Part shown: positions 16,311 through 24,564 of the stretch, piece by piece
How the letters are laid out: every line of letters begins with the position of its first letter
Numbering within the stretch: the first letter of the stretch is position 1
Assembly: GCF_014648855.1 (NCBI RefSeq)
Contig: NZ_BMRX01000025.1
Location: 1 to 50,218 of the forward strand
Direction: 5' to 3'
Length of the DNA: 50,218 nt
Source: Streptomyces parvulus
GTDB lineage: Bacteria > Actinomycetota > Actinomycetes > Streptomycetales > Streptomycetaceae
Notes under the pieces: model-generated
Told to the model about the DNA's origin: nothing
Seen by the model: only the letters and a program-made list of their open reading frames with translations
The model's database searches: none
Position numbers and translations under genes: made by a program

Positions 16311-18137
16311 GTGTCCCCTCACTCCGTACCGCGCCCGGAGTACCCGCGACCGCAGTTCGCGCGCCGCGACTGGCTCAACCTGAACGGCGCCTGGCAGTTC
16401 GAGACCGACCGGGGGGACAGCGGGCTCGACCGCGGGCTCCTCGACCGCGAACTGCGCGACGAGATCCTCGTCCCCTTCCCGCCCGAGTCCGAACTCTCCG
16501 GCATCGGCGACACCGACTTCCTGGAGGCCGTCTGGTACCGGAGGGCCGTCACCCTCCCCGCGGCCTGGGCCGGACGCCGGGTGCTGCTGCACTTCGGCGC
16601 GGTCGACCACGACACCACCGTGTGGGCCGACGGCAAGGAGGTCGTCCGGCACCGCGGCGGCTTCACCCCCTTCACCGCCGACCTCGGCGACATCGCCGGC
16701 GCGGGGGAGGAGGTCGTCATCACCGTCCGGGCCCGCGACCCCAAGTCCGGCCCCCAGGCCCGCGGCAAGCAGGCCGTCAAGTACGCCAACCACGACTGCA
16801 ACTACACCCGGGTGACCGGCATCTGGCAGACCGTCTGGCTGGAGCCCGTGCCGGACGTCCACCTGCGCCGCCCCCGGATCACCCCCGACCTGGCCGGCTC
16901 CGCCTTCCACCTCGAACTGCCCCTCTCCGGCAACCGGCCCGGCCACCGGGTCCGCGCCGTGCTCAGCGACGGCGCCGGCGAGGTGAGCCGCGCCGAAGCA
17001 CGCGCCGACCTGGACCTCGCCCCCCGTCTGCACCTGCCGGTCCCGGACGGCCGGCGCCGCGAGTGGGGGCCCGGGGACCCGCACCTCTACGACCTGCGCC
17101 TCGAACTCCTCGACGCCGCCGGCGAGGTGGTCGACAGCGCCGAGAGCTACGGCGGACTGCGCGCCGTCGGACTGCGCGGCAAGGCCGTCCTCGTCAACGG
17201 ACGCCCCCTCTTCCAGCGGCTCGTCCTCGACCAGGGCTGGTACCCGGACGGGCTGATGACCGCCCCGACAGACGAGGCACTGGTCAGGGACATCGAGCTG
17301 GGCATGGCCGCCGGCTTCAACGGTGCCCGCCTGCACCAGAAGGTGTTCGAGGAGCGCTTCCTCTACCACGCCGACCGCCTCGGCTACCTGGTGTGGGGCG
17401 AGTTCGGCGACTGGGGCTGCGAGACCGGCGGCTCCTCCGGCGACAACCAGAAGCCCGACGCCTCCTACGTCGCCCAGTGGCTGGAGGCACTCGAACGCGA
17501 CTACTCGCACCCCTCGATCATCGGCTGGTGCCCGCTCAACGAGACCTACCAGAAGCTGCACGACCGGATGACGCAGCTCGACGACGTCACCCGCGCGATG
17601 TTCCTGGCCACCAAGGTCATGGACACCACCCGGCCGGTCGTCGACGCCTCCGGCTACGCCCACCGCGTCGCCGAGACCGACGTCTACGACTCCCACAACT
17701 ACGAGCAGGACCCGGCCGCCTTCCGGGAGCTGATGTCCGGCCTCGCCAAGGGCGCGCCCTTCGTCAACGCCTACGAGAACGGCGCGCCCTACTCCCAGCC
17801 CTACCGCGGCCAGCCGTACTTCGTCAGCGAGTTCGGCGGCATCTGGTGGGACCCCGAGGCCGCCGCCGAACTCTCCGGCGAGGACCGCACGGTCTCCTGG
17901 GGCTACGGGGAACGCGTCCGCAACGAGGACGAGTTCCACGAGCGGTTCGCCGGCCTGACCGGGGTGCTGCTGGAGGACCGCGACATGTTCGGCTACTGCT
18001 ACACGCAGCTGACCGACGTTTTCCAGGAGCAGAACGGCATCTACCGCTTCGACCGCGGGGAGAAGCTCGACGTCGCCCGCGTGCGGGCCGCGCAGCTCCG
18101 CCCGGCCGCGATCGAGCAGCGGGACGGCGAGGCGTAG
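16311..18137 (+). CDS. Cytoplasmic GH2 glycosidase of the arabinan-type operon
   Basis: The 608-residue protein has the GH2 plan: a sugar-binding jelly-roll domain (about residues 15-185, with HDCNYTRVTGIWQTVWLE), an immunoglobulin-like domain (185-290) and a TIM barrel (290-600). The acid/base is Glu411 in IIGWCPLNETYQ and the nucleophile is Glu507 in FVSEFGG. No signal peptide is present, so it hydrolyses sugars brought in by the adjacent importer. GH2 includes beta-galactosidases, glucuronidases, mannosidases and some alpha-L-arabinosidases; the operon context favours an arabinose- or galactose-containing oligosaccharide, but specificity is open. GTG start with TGGAG upstream. Confidence 0.88.
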   Translation: MSPHSVPRPEYPRPQFARRDWLNLNGAWQFETDRGDSGLDRGLLDRELRDEILVPFPPESELSGIGDTDFLEAVWYRRAVTLPAAWAGRRVLLHFGAVDHDTTVWADGKEVVRHRGGFTPFTADLGDIAGAGEEVVITVRARDPKSGPQARGKQAVKYANHDCNYTRVTGIWQTVWLEPVPDVHLRRPRITPDLAGSAFHLELPLSGNRPGHRVRAVLSDGAGEVSRAEARADLDLAPRLHLPVPDGRRREWGPGDPHLYDLRLELLDAAGEVVDSAESYGGLRAVGLRGKAVLVNGRPLFQRLVLDQGWYPDGLMTAPTDEALVRDIELGMAAGFNGARLHQKVFEERFLYHADRLGYLVWGEFGDWGCETGGSSGDNQKPDASYVAQWLEALERDYSHPSIIGWCPLNETYQKLHDRMTQLDDVTRAMFLATKVMDTTRPVVDASGYAHRVAETDVYDSHNYEQDPAAFRELMSGLAKGAPFVNAYENGAPYSQPYRGQPYFVSEFGGIWWDPEAAAELSGEDRTVSWGYGERVRNEDEFHERFAGLTGVLLEDRDMFGYCYTQLTDVFQEQNGIYRFDRGEKLDVARVRAAQLRPAAIEQRDGEA

Positions 18138-18148
18138 CGCCACGCGAG

Positions 18149-18177
18149 GGGCCGTAGGCGGACACCGCCTACGGCCC
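18149..18177. terminator. Bidirectional hairpin terminator
   Basis: A perfect 13-bp inverted repeat (arms 18149-18161 and 18165-18177, loop ACA) lies between the convergent GH2 and dioxygenase genes, 11 bp from each stop. Confidence 0.85.
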
Positions 18178-18188
18178 GCACGAGACGG

Positions 18189-19127
18189 TCAGAAGGGCCG
18201 GTCGCCCGCGATGGCCACCCGCTCGGCGACCCGCCGCCGTGACCCGTAGTCGCCCACCGCGTAGTGCTGGGTGGCCCGGTTGTCCCAGAAGGCCACGTCG
18301 CCGGCCTGCCAGCGGAAGCGCACCTGGTACTCGGGCACGTGCGCCTGCTGGAAGAGGGACCGCAGCAGCCGGTCGCTCTCGTCCCGGTCCATGCCGCAGA
18401 TGCGGGTGGTGAACGACGTGTTGACGAACAGCATCCGCCGCCCCGTCTCCGGGTGGGTGCGCACCACCGGGTGTTCCACGGGCGGGAAGAGGTCCTGGTG
18501 CGGGGCCAGCCGCTCGGGTCCGTAGAACCGGGCGAAGCCGGGGATGAAGTCGTGCACGGCGCGGGCACCGTCGACGCGCTCCTTCACCTCCGGCGGCAGG
18601 TTGTCGTAGGCGGCCGCCATGTCCGCCCACATGGTGTCCCCGCCGAACGGCGGGACCTCGCGCAGCTGGAGCACGGCGCCGAGCGCCGGCCGCTCCCGGA
18701 AGGTGACGTCGGTGTGCCACACGTTCTCGTACGTCGGCGCACCCCCGGCGCCCTTGTCGAACCGGACGACGTCCGCACTGGAACCGGCGGTGAGCAGGGG
18801 GTTGGTCTCCAGCTCGCCCCAGTGCCCCGCGAAGCCGCGCTGCTGGGCGGAGGTGAGGTGCTGGGCGCGGAAGAAGAGCACCTTCCACTCCAGCAGGGCG
18901 CGGTTCAACTCCTCGCGCAGGGCGGCGCCGAGCGGCCGGGAAAGGTCGACGCCCCGGATCTCGGCGCCGATGGTCAGCGCCTGCGGCACGACCTCGAACT
19001 GCTCGTAGGGCCGCTCCTGAAGGCCCTCGGGCAGCCGGCGCAGGACGCGCGGGCCCTCGTAGAGCCCGTCGCCCGGGATGCGTGCTTCGCGCAGGACGGT
19101 GCTCGGACCTGCGGCCGTGACGGTCAT
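18189..19127 (-). CDS. TauD/TfdA-family Fe(II)/2-oxoglutarate dioxygenase
   Basis: The 312-residue enzyme carries the iron facial triad His138-x-Asp140 (VWHTDVTF) and His288 (ATQHYAV), and the 2-oxoglutarate Arg near residues 299-303. The family oxidises taurine or other sulfonates and sulfates to release sulfite or sulfate, but some members act on herbicides or natural products. The GDTMWADMAAAYDNLP and PVVRTHPETGRRMLFVN segments are typical of the taurine/alkylsulfatase branch. The ATG at 19127 has GGGGAGGA upstream; the frame continues to 19325 without family resemblance. A small Cys-containing ORF with its own strong promoter lies 178 bp upstream on the same strand. Confidence 0.88.
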   Translation of the reverse strand: MTVTAAGPSTVLREARIPGDGLYEGPRVLRRLPEGLQERPYEQFEVVPQALTIGAEIRGVDLSRPLGAALREELNRALLEWKVLFFRAQHLTSAQQRGFAGHWGELETNPLLTAGSSADVVRFDKGAGGAPTYENVWHTDVTFRERPALGAVLQLREVPPFGGDTMWADMAAAYDNLPPEVKERVDGARAVHDFIPGFARFYGPERLAPHQDLFPPVEHPVVRTHPETGRRMLFVNTSFTTRICGMDRDESDRLLRSLFQQAHVPEYQVRFRWQAGDVAFWDNRATQHYAVGDYGSRRRVAERVAIAGDRPF

Positions 19128-19305
19128 GGGAGTCCTCCCCTGGTGCGGTGGTGTGGGTGGTGCCCGGCCATGGCGGTACGACGTCCTCGTCCGGTGGCCG
19201 GAGGAAACGCGGGAGCTGCGGAGCAAGGCACGATGGGCGTGTGCCGAAAGAGACACCGATGGAGCCCCGACGCGTCGCGTGGAGCCTTCGGTCCGGTGCG
19301 GGCCG

Positions 19306-19386
19306 TTACAGGCCGGAGCGCTCACAACCGGTTCGCTCGGGCACGCGGGGACACTCCGCCGTGGTGCCGAACCGGTATGTGGTCAT
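19306..19386 (-). CDS. Putative leaderless leader peptide (26 aa, two Cys) upstream of the TauD gene
   Basis: ATG at 19384-19386 opens a 26-codon frame ending with TAA at 19306-19308. The peptide begins MTTYRFGTTAEC and has Cys at positions 12 and 21. No ribosome binding site is present, but a TTGACA-17-CACAAT promoter places the transcript start at or within one base of the ATG, as for leaderless mRNAs. The downstream gene encodes a sulfonate-type dioxygenase, so translation of the Cys codons could sense cysteine supply. It might instead be a chance frame in the leader. Confidence 0.5.
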   Translation of the reverse strand: MTTYRFGTTAECPRVPERTGCERSGL

Positions 19387-19393
19387 GGCCCCG

Positions 19394-19422
19394 ATTGTGT
19401 GATCTTCTCCGGCCGGTGTCAA
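19394..19422 (-). promoter_or_regulatory. Strong vegetative promoter upstream of the TauD leader
   Basis: TTGACA (19417-19422) and CACAAT (19394-19399) are separated by 17 bp on the minus strand. The -35 box overlaps the stop codon of the upstream amidotransferase gene, and the -10 box ends 7 nt before the small ORF's ATG. Confidence 0.75.
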
Positions 19423-20261
19423 CGGTGCCGGACGGGCCGGGGCACGAACGGCAGCATGTCGTCGCCCTCGGGCCGGACGACGCCGTAGGTGCCCTCGGGC
19501 ACCTCGTTCCAGACGCCGGGCAGGTCGCCCAGGGGCTCCGAGACGATCAGGCGGGTCTCGTCGGACGCCTCCCGCAGGTACGGCAGGTCGGGATGGAGCG
19601 CGCGCACGCTCTCCACGCGCGAGCTGTAGTACAGCGACCGGGTCCGGGCCTGCGTGGAGTAGCGGAACGCCCACAGGATCCGCCCGTCGGTCACGGCGAC
19701 GGTCATCTGCATCGGGTACTCCACCCCGTGCTCGCGGCCGACCTCCTCCACCAGCCCCGCCATCCGCGCCACGGCTCCCGGCGGGTCCTCCTCCAGGCCG
19801 AAGGTGAGGGCCAGGAAGAACATCAGCTCCGAGTCGGTGGAGCCCTCCATGTCCGGGTAGAGGCGCGGGTCGACGGCCAGCGCGAGGTCGCGGTGGAGCT
19901 TGTGGAAGTCGGCGATGGCACCGTTGTGCATCCACATCCAGCGCCCGTGGCGGAACGGATGGCAGTTGGTCTGCTGCACCGCGCTGCCGGTGGACGCCCG
20001 GATGTGCGCGAAGAACAGCGGCGAGCGGACGTGTCCGGCGATCTCCCGCAGATTGCGGTTGCTCCACGCGGGACCGATCTCCCGGACGATCGCGGGCGTC
20101 TCCATCTCCGGCCCGAACCAGCCGACCCCGAACCCGTCCCCGTTCGTCGTCTCCACCCCCATCCGGGAGTGCAGGCTCTGGTCGATCAGCGAGTGCTCCG
20201 GCCGGTAGAGGATGGTCTCCAGCAGCACGGGGGTTCCCGAGTAGGCCAGCCATCGGCACAT
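19419..20261 (-). CDS. Class II glutamine amidotransferase (YafJ/EgtC-like)
   Basis: The 280-residue protein begins MCRWLAYSG, exposing Cys2 as the N-terminal nucleophile after Met removal. The Ntn-hydrolase motifs NGDGFGVGWFG, FAHIRAST and MWMHNGAIADF follow. It hydrolyses an amide, classically glutamine. It lies 24 bp downstream of the glutamate-cysteine-ligase gene, almost certainly one operon; such pairing in actinobacteria recalls EgtA-EgtC of ergothioneine synthesis, where EgtC removes a gamma-glutamyl group, but the other egt genes are not here and its N terminus differs from EgtC. It may act on a gamma-glutamyl compound made by its partner. Confidence 0.85.
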   Translation of the reverse strand: MCRWLAYSGTPVLLETILYRPEHSLIDQSLHSRMGVETTNGDGFGVGWFGPEMETPAIVREIGPAWSNRNLREIAGHVRSPLFFAHIRASTGSAVQQTNCHPFRHGRWMWMHNGAIADFHKLHRDLALAVDPRLYPDMEGSTDSELMFFLALTFGLEEDPPGAVARMAGLVEEVGREHGVEYPMQMTVAVTDGRILWAFRYSTQARTRSLYYSSRVESVRALHPDLPYLREASDETRLIVSEPLGDLPGVWNEVPEGTYGVVRPEGDDMLPFVPRPVRHR

Positions 20262-20285
20262 CGTCCGCCGCCCTTTCTGGCGTCG

Positions 20286-21764
20286 TCAGTCGACCGGCCA
20301 GGTGTGGACCGGGGCGTTGAGATGCATGAAGTCCATGTACTGCTGCGTCATCCGCCGCAGCGCCTCGTGGCGGCCGGGCCGGGCGGAGGCGTCGATGTGG
20401 TGGAACATCTCCTTCTGCCACACCGCGCCGTTGCGGCCGGTGACGCACCGCTGCTCGATGATGCCGAGCAGCGGCTCCCGCCAGGCCGAGTCCATGCCGG
20501 ACAGCTCCAGGCCCCGGTGCGCCAGCGGCAGCAGCCTGCGCAGCACCAGCTCGGGCACGGTCACCTCGCCCATGCCCGGCCAGTACAGGTGGGCCTCGAT
20601 GCCGTGCCGCGCGGCGGTGTGCAGGTTGTCCTCGGCGACCGAGAAGGACATGCGGGACCAGACCGGCCGCTCCTCCTCGACCAGGGCGCGGGTCAGGCCG
20701 TAGTAGAAGGCCCCGTTGGCGAGGGTGTCGGCCACGGTGGGCCCGGCGGGCAGCACGCGGTTCTCCACCCGGACGTGCGGCTTGTCGTGGGCGACCGCGT
20801 AGACGGGCCGGTTCCAGCGGTAGATGGTGCCGTTGTGCAGGGTCAGCTCGCCCAGCTCGGGGATGTCGCCGCGGTCGAGCGTCTCGGCGGGGTTCTGCTC
20901 GTCGCACAGCGGGAGCAGGGCCGGGAAGTAGCGCAGGTTCTCCTCGAAGAGGTCGAAGACGCTGTTGATCCACCGCTCCCCGAACCACACCCGGGGCCGT
21001 ACCCCCTGTGCCTTGATCTCCTGCGGGCGGGTGTCGGTGGCCTGCTCGAACAGGGGGATGCGGCTCTCGTGCCACAGCTCCTTGCCGAGCAGGAACGGCG
21101 AGTTCGCGGCGAGGGCGACCTGGACGCCGGCGATCGCCTGTGCGGCGTTCCAGTAGTCGGCGAACTCCTCGGGGGCCACCTGGAGGTGGAACTGCGTGCT
21201 GGTGCAGGCGGCCTCGGGGGTGATGGTGTCCGCGTAGGTGCGCAGCCGGTCCACGCCGTCGACCTCGATGTGCAGGTCCTCGCCCCGGGCGGCGAACACC
21301 TGGTCGTTGAGGAGCCGGTAGCGCGGGTTCTCCGAGAGAGCCGCCTCGCCGACGTCGGACTGGCGGAGCGTGGGCAGGATGCCGACCATGATCAGGTGGG
21401 CGCCGACCGACCGGGCGCGGTCCTCGGCGTGGTTCAGGGCGGCCCGGATCTCGGTCTCCCAGGCGTCGGGGCCGCCCGCGGTCAGGCGCCGGGGCGGGAT
21501 GTTGATCTCCAGGTTGAAGCGGCCCAGCTCGGTGGCCCAGGCGGGGTCGGCGATCGCTTCGAGGGCGTCGCTGTTGCGCATCGCGGGTTCGCCCCGGTCG
21601 TCGACCAGGTTCAGCTCGATCTCCAGGCCCACCTGGGGCCGCTCCGTCTCGAACCGCGACTCGCGCAGCATCTGCGCGAAGGCCTCCAGGCACTCCTGCA
21701 TCTTGATCCGGTACCGGCGGCGGTCCTCGCGGGTGAAGACCACCGCCGGGACGTCCCGTCCCAT
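20286..21764 (-). CDS. Glutamate-cysteine ligase family (GCS2) protein
   Basis: The 492-residue protein belongs to the GCS2 carboxylate-amine ligase family: QVGLEIELNLVDDRGEPAM provides the metal-binding acidic residues, RFNLEINIPP and TSTQFHLQVAPEEFADYWN follow, and ENRVLPAGPTVAD is near the active site. Members join glutamate through its gamma-carboxyl to cysteine or another amine. Streptomycetes use mycothiol rather than glutathione, so the product may be a gamma-glutamyl amide, not glutathione. I set the start at the ATG at 21764, 4-5 bp after GGGAGGG; the frame extends to 21833. The class II amidotransferase follows after 24 bp. Confidence 0.85.
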   Translation of the reverse strand: MGRDVPAVVFTREDRRRYRIKMQECLEAFAQMLRESRFETERPQVGLEIELNLVDDRGEPAMRNSDALEAIADPAWATELGRFNLEINIPPRRLTAGGPDAWETEIRAALNHAEDRARSVGAHLIMVGILPTLRQSDVGEAALSENPRYRLLNDQVFAARGEDLHIEVDGVDRLRTYADTITPEAACTSTQFHLQVAPEEFADYWNAAQAIAGVQVALAANSPFLLGKELWHESRIPLFEQATDTRPQEIKAQGVRPRVWFGERWINSVFDLFEENLRYFPALLPLCDEQNPAETLDRGDIPELGELTLHNGTIYRWNRPVYAVAHDKPHVRVENRVLPAGPTVADTLANGAFYYGLTRALVEEERPVWSRMSFSVAEDNLHTAARHGIEAHLYWPGMGEVTVPELVLRRLLPLAHRGLELSGMDSAWREPLLGIIEQRCVTGRNGAVWQKEMFHHIDASARPGRHEALRRMTQQYMDFMHLNAPVHTWPVD

Positions 21765-21841
21765 CGGCCCTCCCGGGGTTGCCGTCGTCGGACACCTCTC
21801 GACACCAGCGTCGCACCACCCGGCCCGGCCCACCAGACGGG

Positions 21842-21876
21842 ACGGGGCCCACCGCGCCGTGCGCGATGGGCCCCGT
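21842..21876. terminator. Terminator of the cyclophilin gene
   Basis: ACGGGGCCCA and TGGGCCCCGT form a perfect 10-bp stem (21842-21851 and 21867-21876), with a further GCGC/GCGC pairing inside the loop. It starts 30 bp after the cyclophilin stop on the minus strand. Confidence 0.8.
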
Positions 21877-21905
21877 TGCCGCGGGTCTGCCGCGGACGAC
21901 CGGTG

Positions 21906-22403
21906 CTAGACGCGGCCCGAGGCCCGCACCGTGATCTTCTTGGAGGTGCGGCCCGTCGGGGACGACCCGTAGCCCTCGATCTTGTCGACCACGTCGGTGC
22001 CCTCCACGACCTTGCCGAAGACGACGTGCTTGCCGTCCAGCCACGGGGTGGGAACGGTGGTCACGAAGAACTGCGAGCCGTTGGTGTTCGGGCCCGCGTT
22101 CGCCATGGAGAGCAGGTAGGGCTCGGTGTGCTTCAGCTGGAAGTTCTCGTCCGCGAACTTCTCGCCGTAGATGCTCTTGCCGCCGGTGCCGTCGCCGCGG
22201 GTGAAGTCACCGCCCTGCAGCATGAACTGCGGGATCACGCGGTGGAACGAGGAACCCGCGTAGCCGAAGCCGTGCTCGCCGGTGGCCAGCTCGACGAAGT
22301 TCTTGGCGGTCTTGGGGGTCACGTCCTCGAAGAGCTCGAAGACGATGCGGCCCGCATCCTGGCCGTCGATGTCGATGTCGAAGTAAATCTTGGAATTGCT
22401 CAT
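21906..22403 (-). CDS. Cyclophilin-type peptidyl-prolyl isomerase
   Basis: The 165-residue protein is a single cyclophilin domain with FHRVIPQFMLQGGDFTRGDGTGG, the catalytic Arg in FHRV, then NAGPNTNGSQFFVTT and WLDGKHVVFGKV. It is close to the eukaryotic cyclophilin A pattern and lacks a signal peptide, so it acts in the cytoplasm on Xaa-Pro bonds during folding. No ribosome binding site precedes the ATG; instead a CACAAT box ends 6 nt before it, which suggests a leaderless transcript. Confidence 0.95.
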   Translation of the reverse strand: MSNSKIYFDIDIDGQDAGRIVFELFEDVTPKTAKNFVELATGEHGFGYAGSSFHRVIPQFMLQGGDFTRGDGTGGKSIYGEKFADENFQLKHTEPYLLSMANAGPNTNGSQFFVTTVPTPWLDGKHVVFGKVVEGTDVVDKIEGYGSSPTGRTSKKITVRASGRV

Positions 22404-22409
22404 CGCACC

Positions 22410-22415
22410 ATTGTG
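22410..22415 (-). promoter_or_regulatory. Probable -10 box of a leaderless cyclophilin transcript
   Basis: CACAAT on the minus strand ends 6 nt before the ATG, and no Shine-Dalgarno sequence is present. The matching -35 region is weak. Confidence 0.4.
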
Positions 22416-22437
22416 ACGTGCGAGCCCCCGTGATGCC

Positions 22438-22454
22438 GAACCGGCTGCCGGTTC
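22438..22454 (-). terminator. Hairpin overlapping the GAPDH stop codon
   Basis: GAACCGG-CTG-CCGGTTC is a perfect 7-bp inverted repeat that overlaps the stop codon of the GAPDH gene. It is a plausible terminator separating GAPDH from cyclophilin. Confidence 0.5.
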
Positions 22455-23451
22455 AGCGTGTGGCGAGCAGTTCCAGCGTGTCGATCACGCGGTTCGAGAA
22501 GCCCCACTCGTTGTCGTACCAGGCGACGACCTTGACGTGCCGGCCGTCGACGCGGGTCAGCGCCGAGTCGAAGATCGAGGAGGCCGGGTTGCCGGTGATG
22601 TCGGAGGAGACCAGCGCGTCCTCCGAGTACTCCAGCACGCCCGCGAGCGGCCCCTCGGCCGCGGCGCGGTAGGCGCCCAGCACGTCCTCGCGGGTCACGT
22701 CGCGCGCGACGGTGGTGTTCAGCTCGACGATCGAACCCACCGGGACCGGGACGCGGATCGAGTCGCCCGACAGCTTGCCGTCCAGGCCCGGCAGGACCAG
22801 GCCGATCGCCTTGGCGGCGCCCGTGGTGGTCGGCACGATGTTGACGCCGGCGGCGCGGGCGCGGCGCGGGTCGCGGTGCGGGCCGTCCTGGAGGTTCTGC
22901 TCCTGCGTGTAGGCGTGCACCGTCGTCATGAAGCCGTGCTCGATGCCGGCCAGCTCGTCGAGCACCGCGGCCAGCGGCGCGAGGGCGTTGGTGGTGCAGG
23001 AGGCGTTCGAGACCACCGTGTGCGCGGCGGGGTCGTACGCGTCGGTGTTCACGCCGTACGCGAGGGTCACGTCGGCACCGTCCGACGGCGCGCTGACCAG
23101 GACCTTGCGGGCGCCCGCGGTGAGGTGCCCGCGCGCGGCGGCGGCCGAGGTGAAGCGGCCGGTGGACTCCAGGACGATGTCGACGTCCAGCTCGGCCCAC
23201 GGCAGCCGCTCGGGCTCGCGCTCCGCCAGCACCCTGATCCGGCGGCCGTCGACGACGAGGGTGTCCCCGTCCACGCTCACCGGGCGACCCAGGCGGCCGG
23301 AGGTCGAGTCGAAGGCGAGCAGCCGTGCCAGGGCGGCCGGCTCGGTGAGGTCGTTGACGGCGACCACCTCGATCTTGGAGTCGCGTTCGAGCAGTGCGCG
23401 CAGCACGTTCCGTCCGATGCGGCCGAATCCGTTGATGCCGATGCGCGTCAT
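22453..23451 (-). CDS. gap: Glyceraldehyde-3-phosphate dehydrogenase
   Basis: The 332-residue enzyme has the NAD-binding GINGFGRIGRNVLRAL motif, Asp34 after VN that selects NAD over NADP, catalytic Cys152 in SNASCTTNALAP and His178 in TTVHAYT. The substrate-binding PTTTGAAKAIG and WYDNEWGFSNR are intact. It oxidises glyceraldehyde 3-phosphate in glycolysis or runs in reverse. The ATG at 23451 has AAGGGA upstream. It stands apart from pgk and tpiA, so it is probably an additional GAPDH rather than the one in the usual glycolytic cluster. Confidence 0.95.
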   Translation of the reverse strand: MTRIGINGFGRIGRNVLRALLERDSKIEVVAVNDLTEPAALARLLAFDSTSGRLGRPVSVDGDTLVVDGRRIRVLAEREPERLPWAELDVDIVLESTGRFTSAAAARGHLTAGARKVLVSAPSDGADVTLAYGVNTDAYDPAAHTVVSNASCTTNALAPLAAVLDELAGIEHGFMTTVHAYTQEQNLQDGPHRDPRRARAAGVNIVPTTTGAAKAIGLVLPGLDGKLSGDSIRVPVPVGSIVELNTTVARDVTREDVLGAYRAAAEGPLAGVLEYSEDALVSSDITGNPASSIFDSALTRVDGRHVKVVAWYDNEWGFSNRVIDTLELLATR

Positions 23452-23577
23452 GAGCGCTGTCCCTTCGTTGCGCGTCCAGGTCCTACGCCCCCCAGGCTCG
23501 CGCGCCGGGCGGGCCGGCGGCAGCGGCGTGAGTGCCACGGTTCGAAAGGATCGCGCCAAGGGGGAGGGAGCGGGCGG

Positions 23578-24534
23578 TCACTCGCCCCGGGAGAAGGTGC
23601 GCCGGTACTCGCTGGGGGTGGTGCCGAGGATGTGCTGGAAGTGCAGGCGCAGATTGGCGCCGGTGCCGAGGCCGACGTCCACGGCGATCTGCTCCACCCC
23701 GCGCTCCGAGCGTTCCAGCAGCTCACGGGCCATGTCGATGCGGGCCCGCAGCACCCACTGCATCGGCGTGTAGCCGGTGTCCTCGACGAAGCGCCGGGAG
23801 AGAGTGCGCGCCGACACCGCCGCGTGCCGGGCCATGGCCTCCAGGGTGAGCGGCTCGCCGAGGCGGCCGAGCGCCCATTCGCGGGTGGCCGCGAACCGCT
23901 CGCCCAGCGGCTCGGGCACGCTGCGCGGCACGTACTGCGCCTGGCCGCCGCTGCGGTAGGGGGCCGCGACGAGGCGGCGGGCCGCGTGGTTCGACGCGGC
24001 CACCCCGAGGTCGCCGCGCAGGATGTGCAGGCACAGGTCGATGCCGGACGCGGCGCCCGCGGAGGTGAGGACGCTGCCCTCGTCCACGAAGAGCACGTTC
24101 TCGTCAACCCGCACACGCGGGTGCCTGCGGGCCAGGGCCCGGGTGTAATGCCAGTGCGTGGTGGCGCGCCGGCCGTCCAGCAGTCCGGTGGCGGCCAGGG
24201 CGAAGGCGCCGGTGGAGATGGCGGCCAGCCGCGCCCCCCGCTCGTGGGCGCCGCTCAGCGCCTCGACGACGGCCCGCGGCGGGTCGTCGCGGTCGGGGGT
24301 CCGGTACCCGGGGAGGAAGACCACGTCGGCCCAGGCCAGCGCGGACAGGCCGTGGGCCACGTGGTACGACAGGCCGTCGCCGCCGGTCACGAGGCCGGGT
24401 GCCGCGCCGCAGACCCGGACCTCGTACGGCATGCTCGCCCGGGTCGTGAACACCTGCGCCGGGATGCCGACGTCGAGCGGCTTCGCGCCTTCGAGCACGA
24501 GGACGGCGACGCGGCGCAGGCGGGGGGACGGCAC
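23578..24534 (-). CDS. GlxA-type regulator (DJ-1/PfpI domain plus AraC helix-turn-helix)
   Basis: The 318-residue protein joins a DJ-1/PfpI-like domain (about residues 6-165) to an AraC-type DNA-binding domain (about 215-315: TLEAMARHAAVSARTLSRRF and GVEQIAVDVGLGTGANLRLHF). At the nucleophile elbow it reads AAISTGAFALA, with Ser in the position that is Cys in DJ-1 hydrolases and many GlxA proteins, so a sensing role is more likely than catalysis. The GTG at 24534 has only a weak ribosome binding site. It follows the secreted SGNH hydrolase by 30 bp and may be read from that transcript. Confidence 0.88.
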   Translation of the reverse strand: MPSPRLRRVAVLVLEGAKPLDVGIPAQVFTTRASMPYEVRVCGAAPGLVTGGDGLSYHVAHGLSALAWADVVFLPGYRTPDRDDPPRAVVEALSGAHERGARLAAISTGAFALAATGLLDGRRATTHWHYTRALARRHPRVRVDENVLFVDEGSVLTSAGAASGIDLCLHILRGDLGVAASNHAARRLVAAPYRSGGQAQYVPRSVPEPLGERFAATREWALGRLGEPLTLEAMARHAAVSARTLSRRFVEDTGYTPMQWVLRARIDMARELLERSERGVEQIAVDVGLGTGANLRLHFQHILGTTPSEYRRTFSRGE

Positions 24535-24564
24535 GGGCCCAGCGTACGCGGGGCGCCGCCGGAA

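Noticed and set aside
19419..21764. Part of a complete ergothioneine cluster
   Set aside because: The genes for the methyltransferase EgtD and the sulfoxide synthase EgtB are not in the window.
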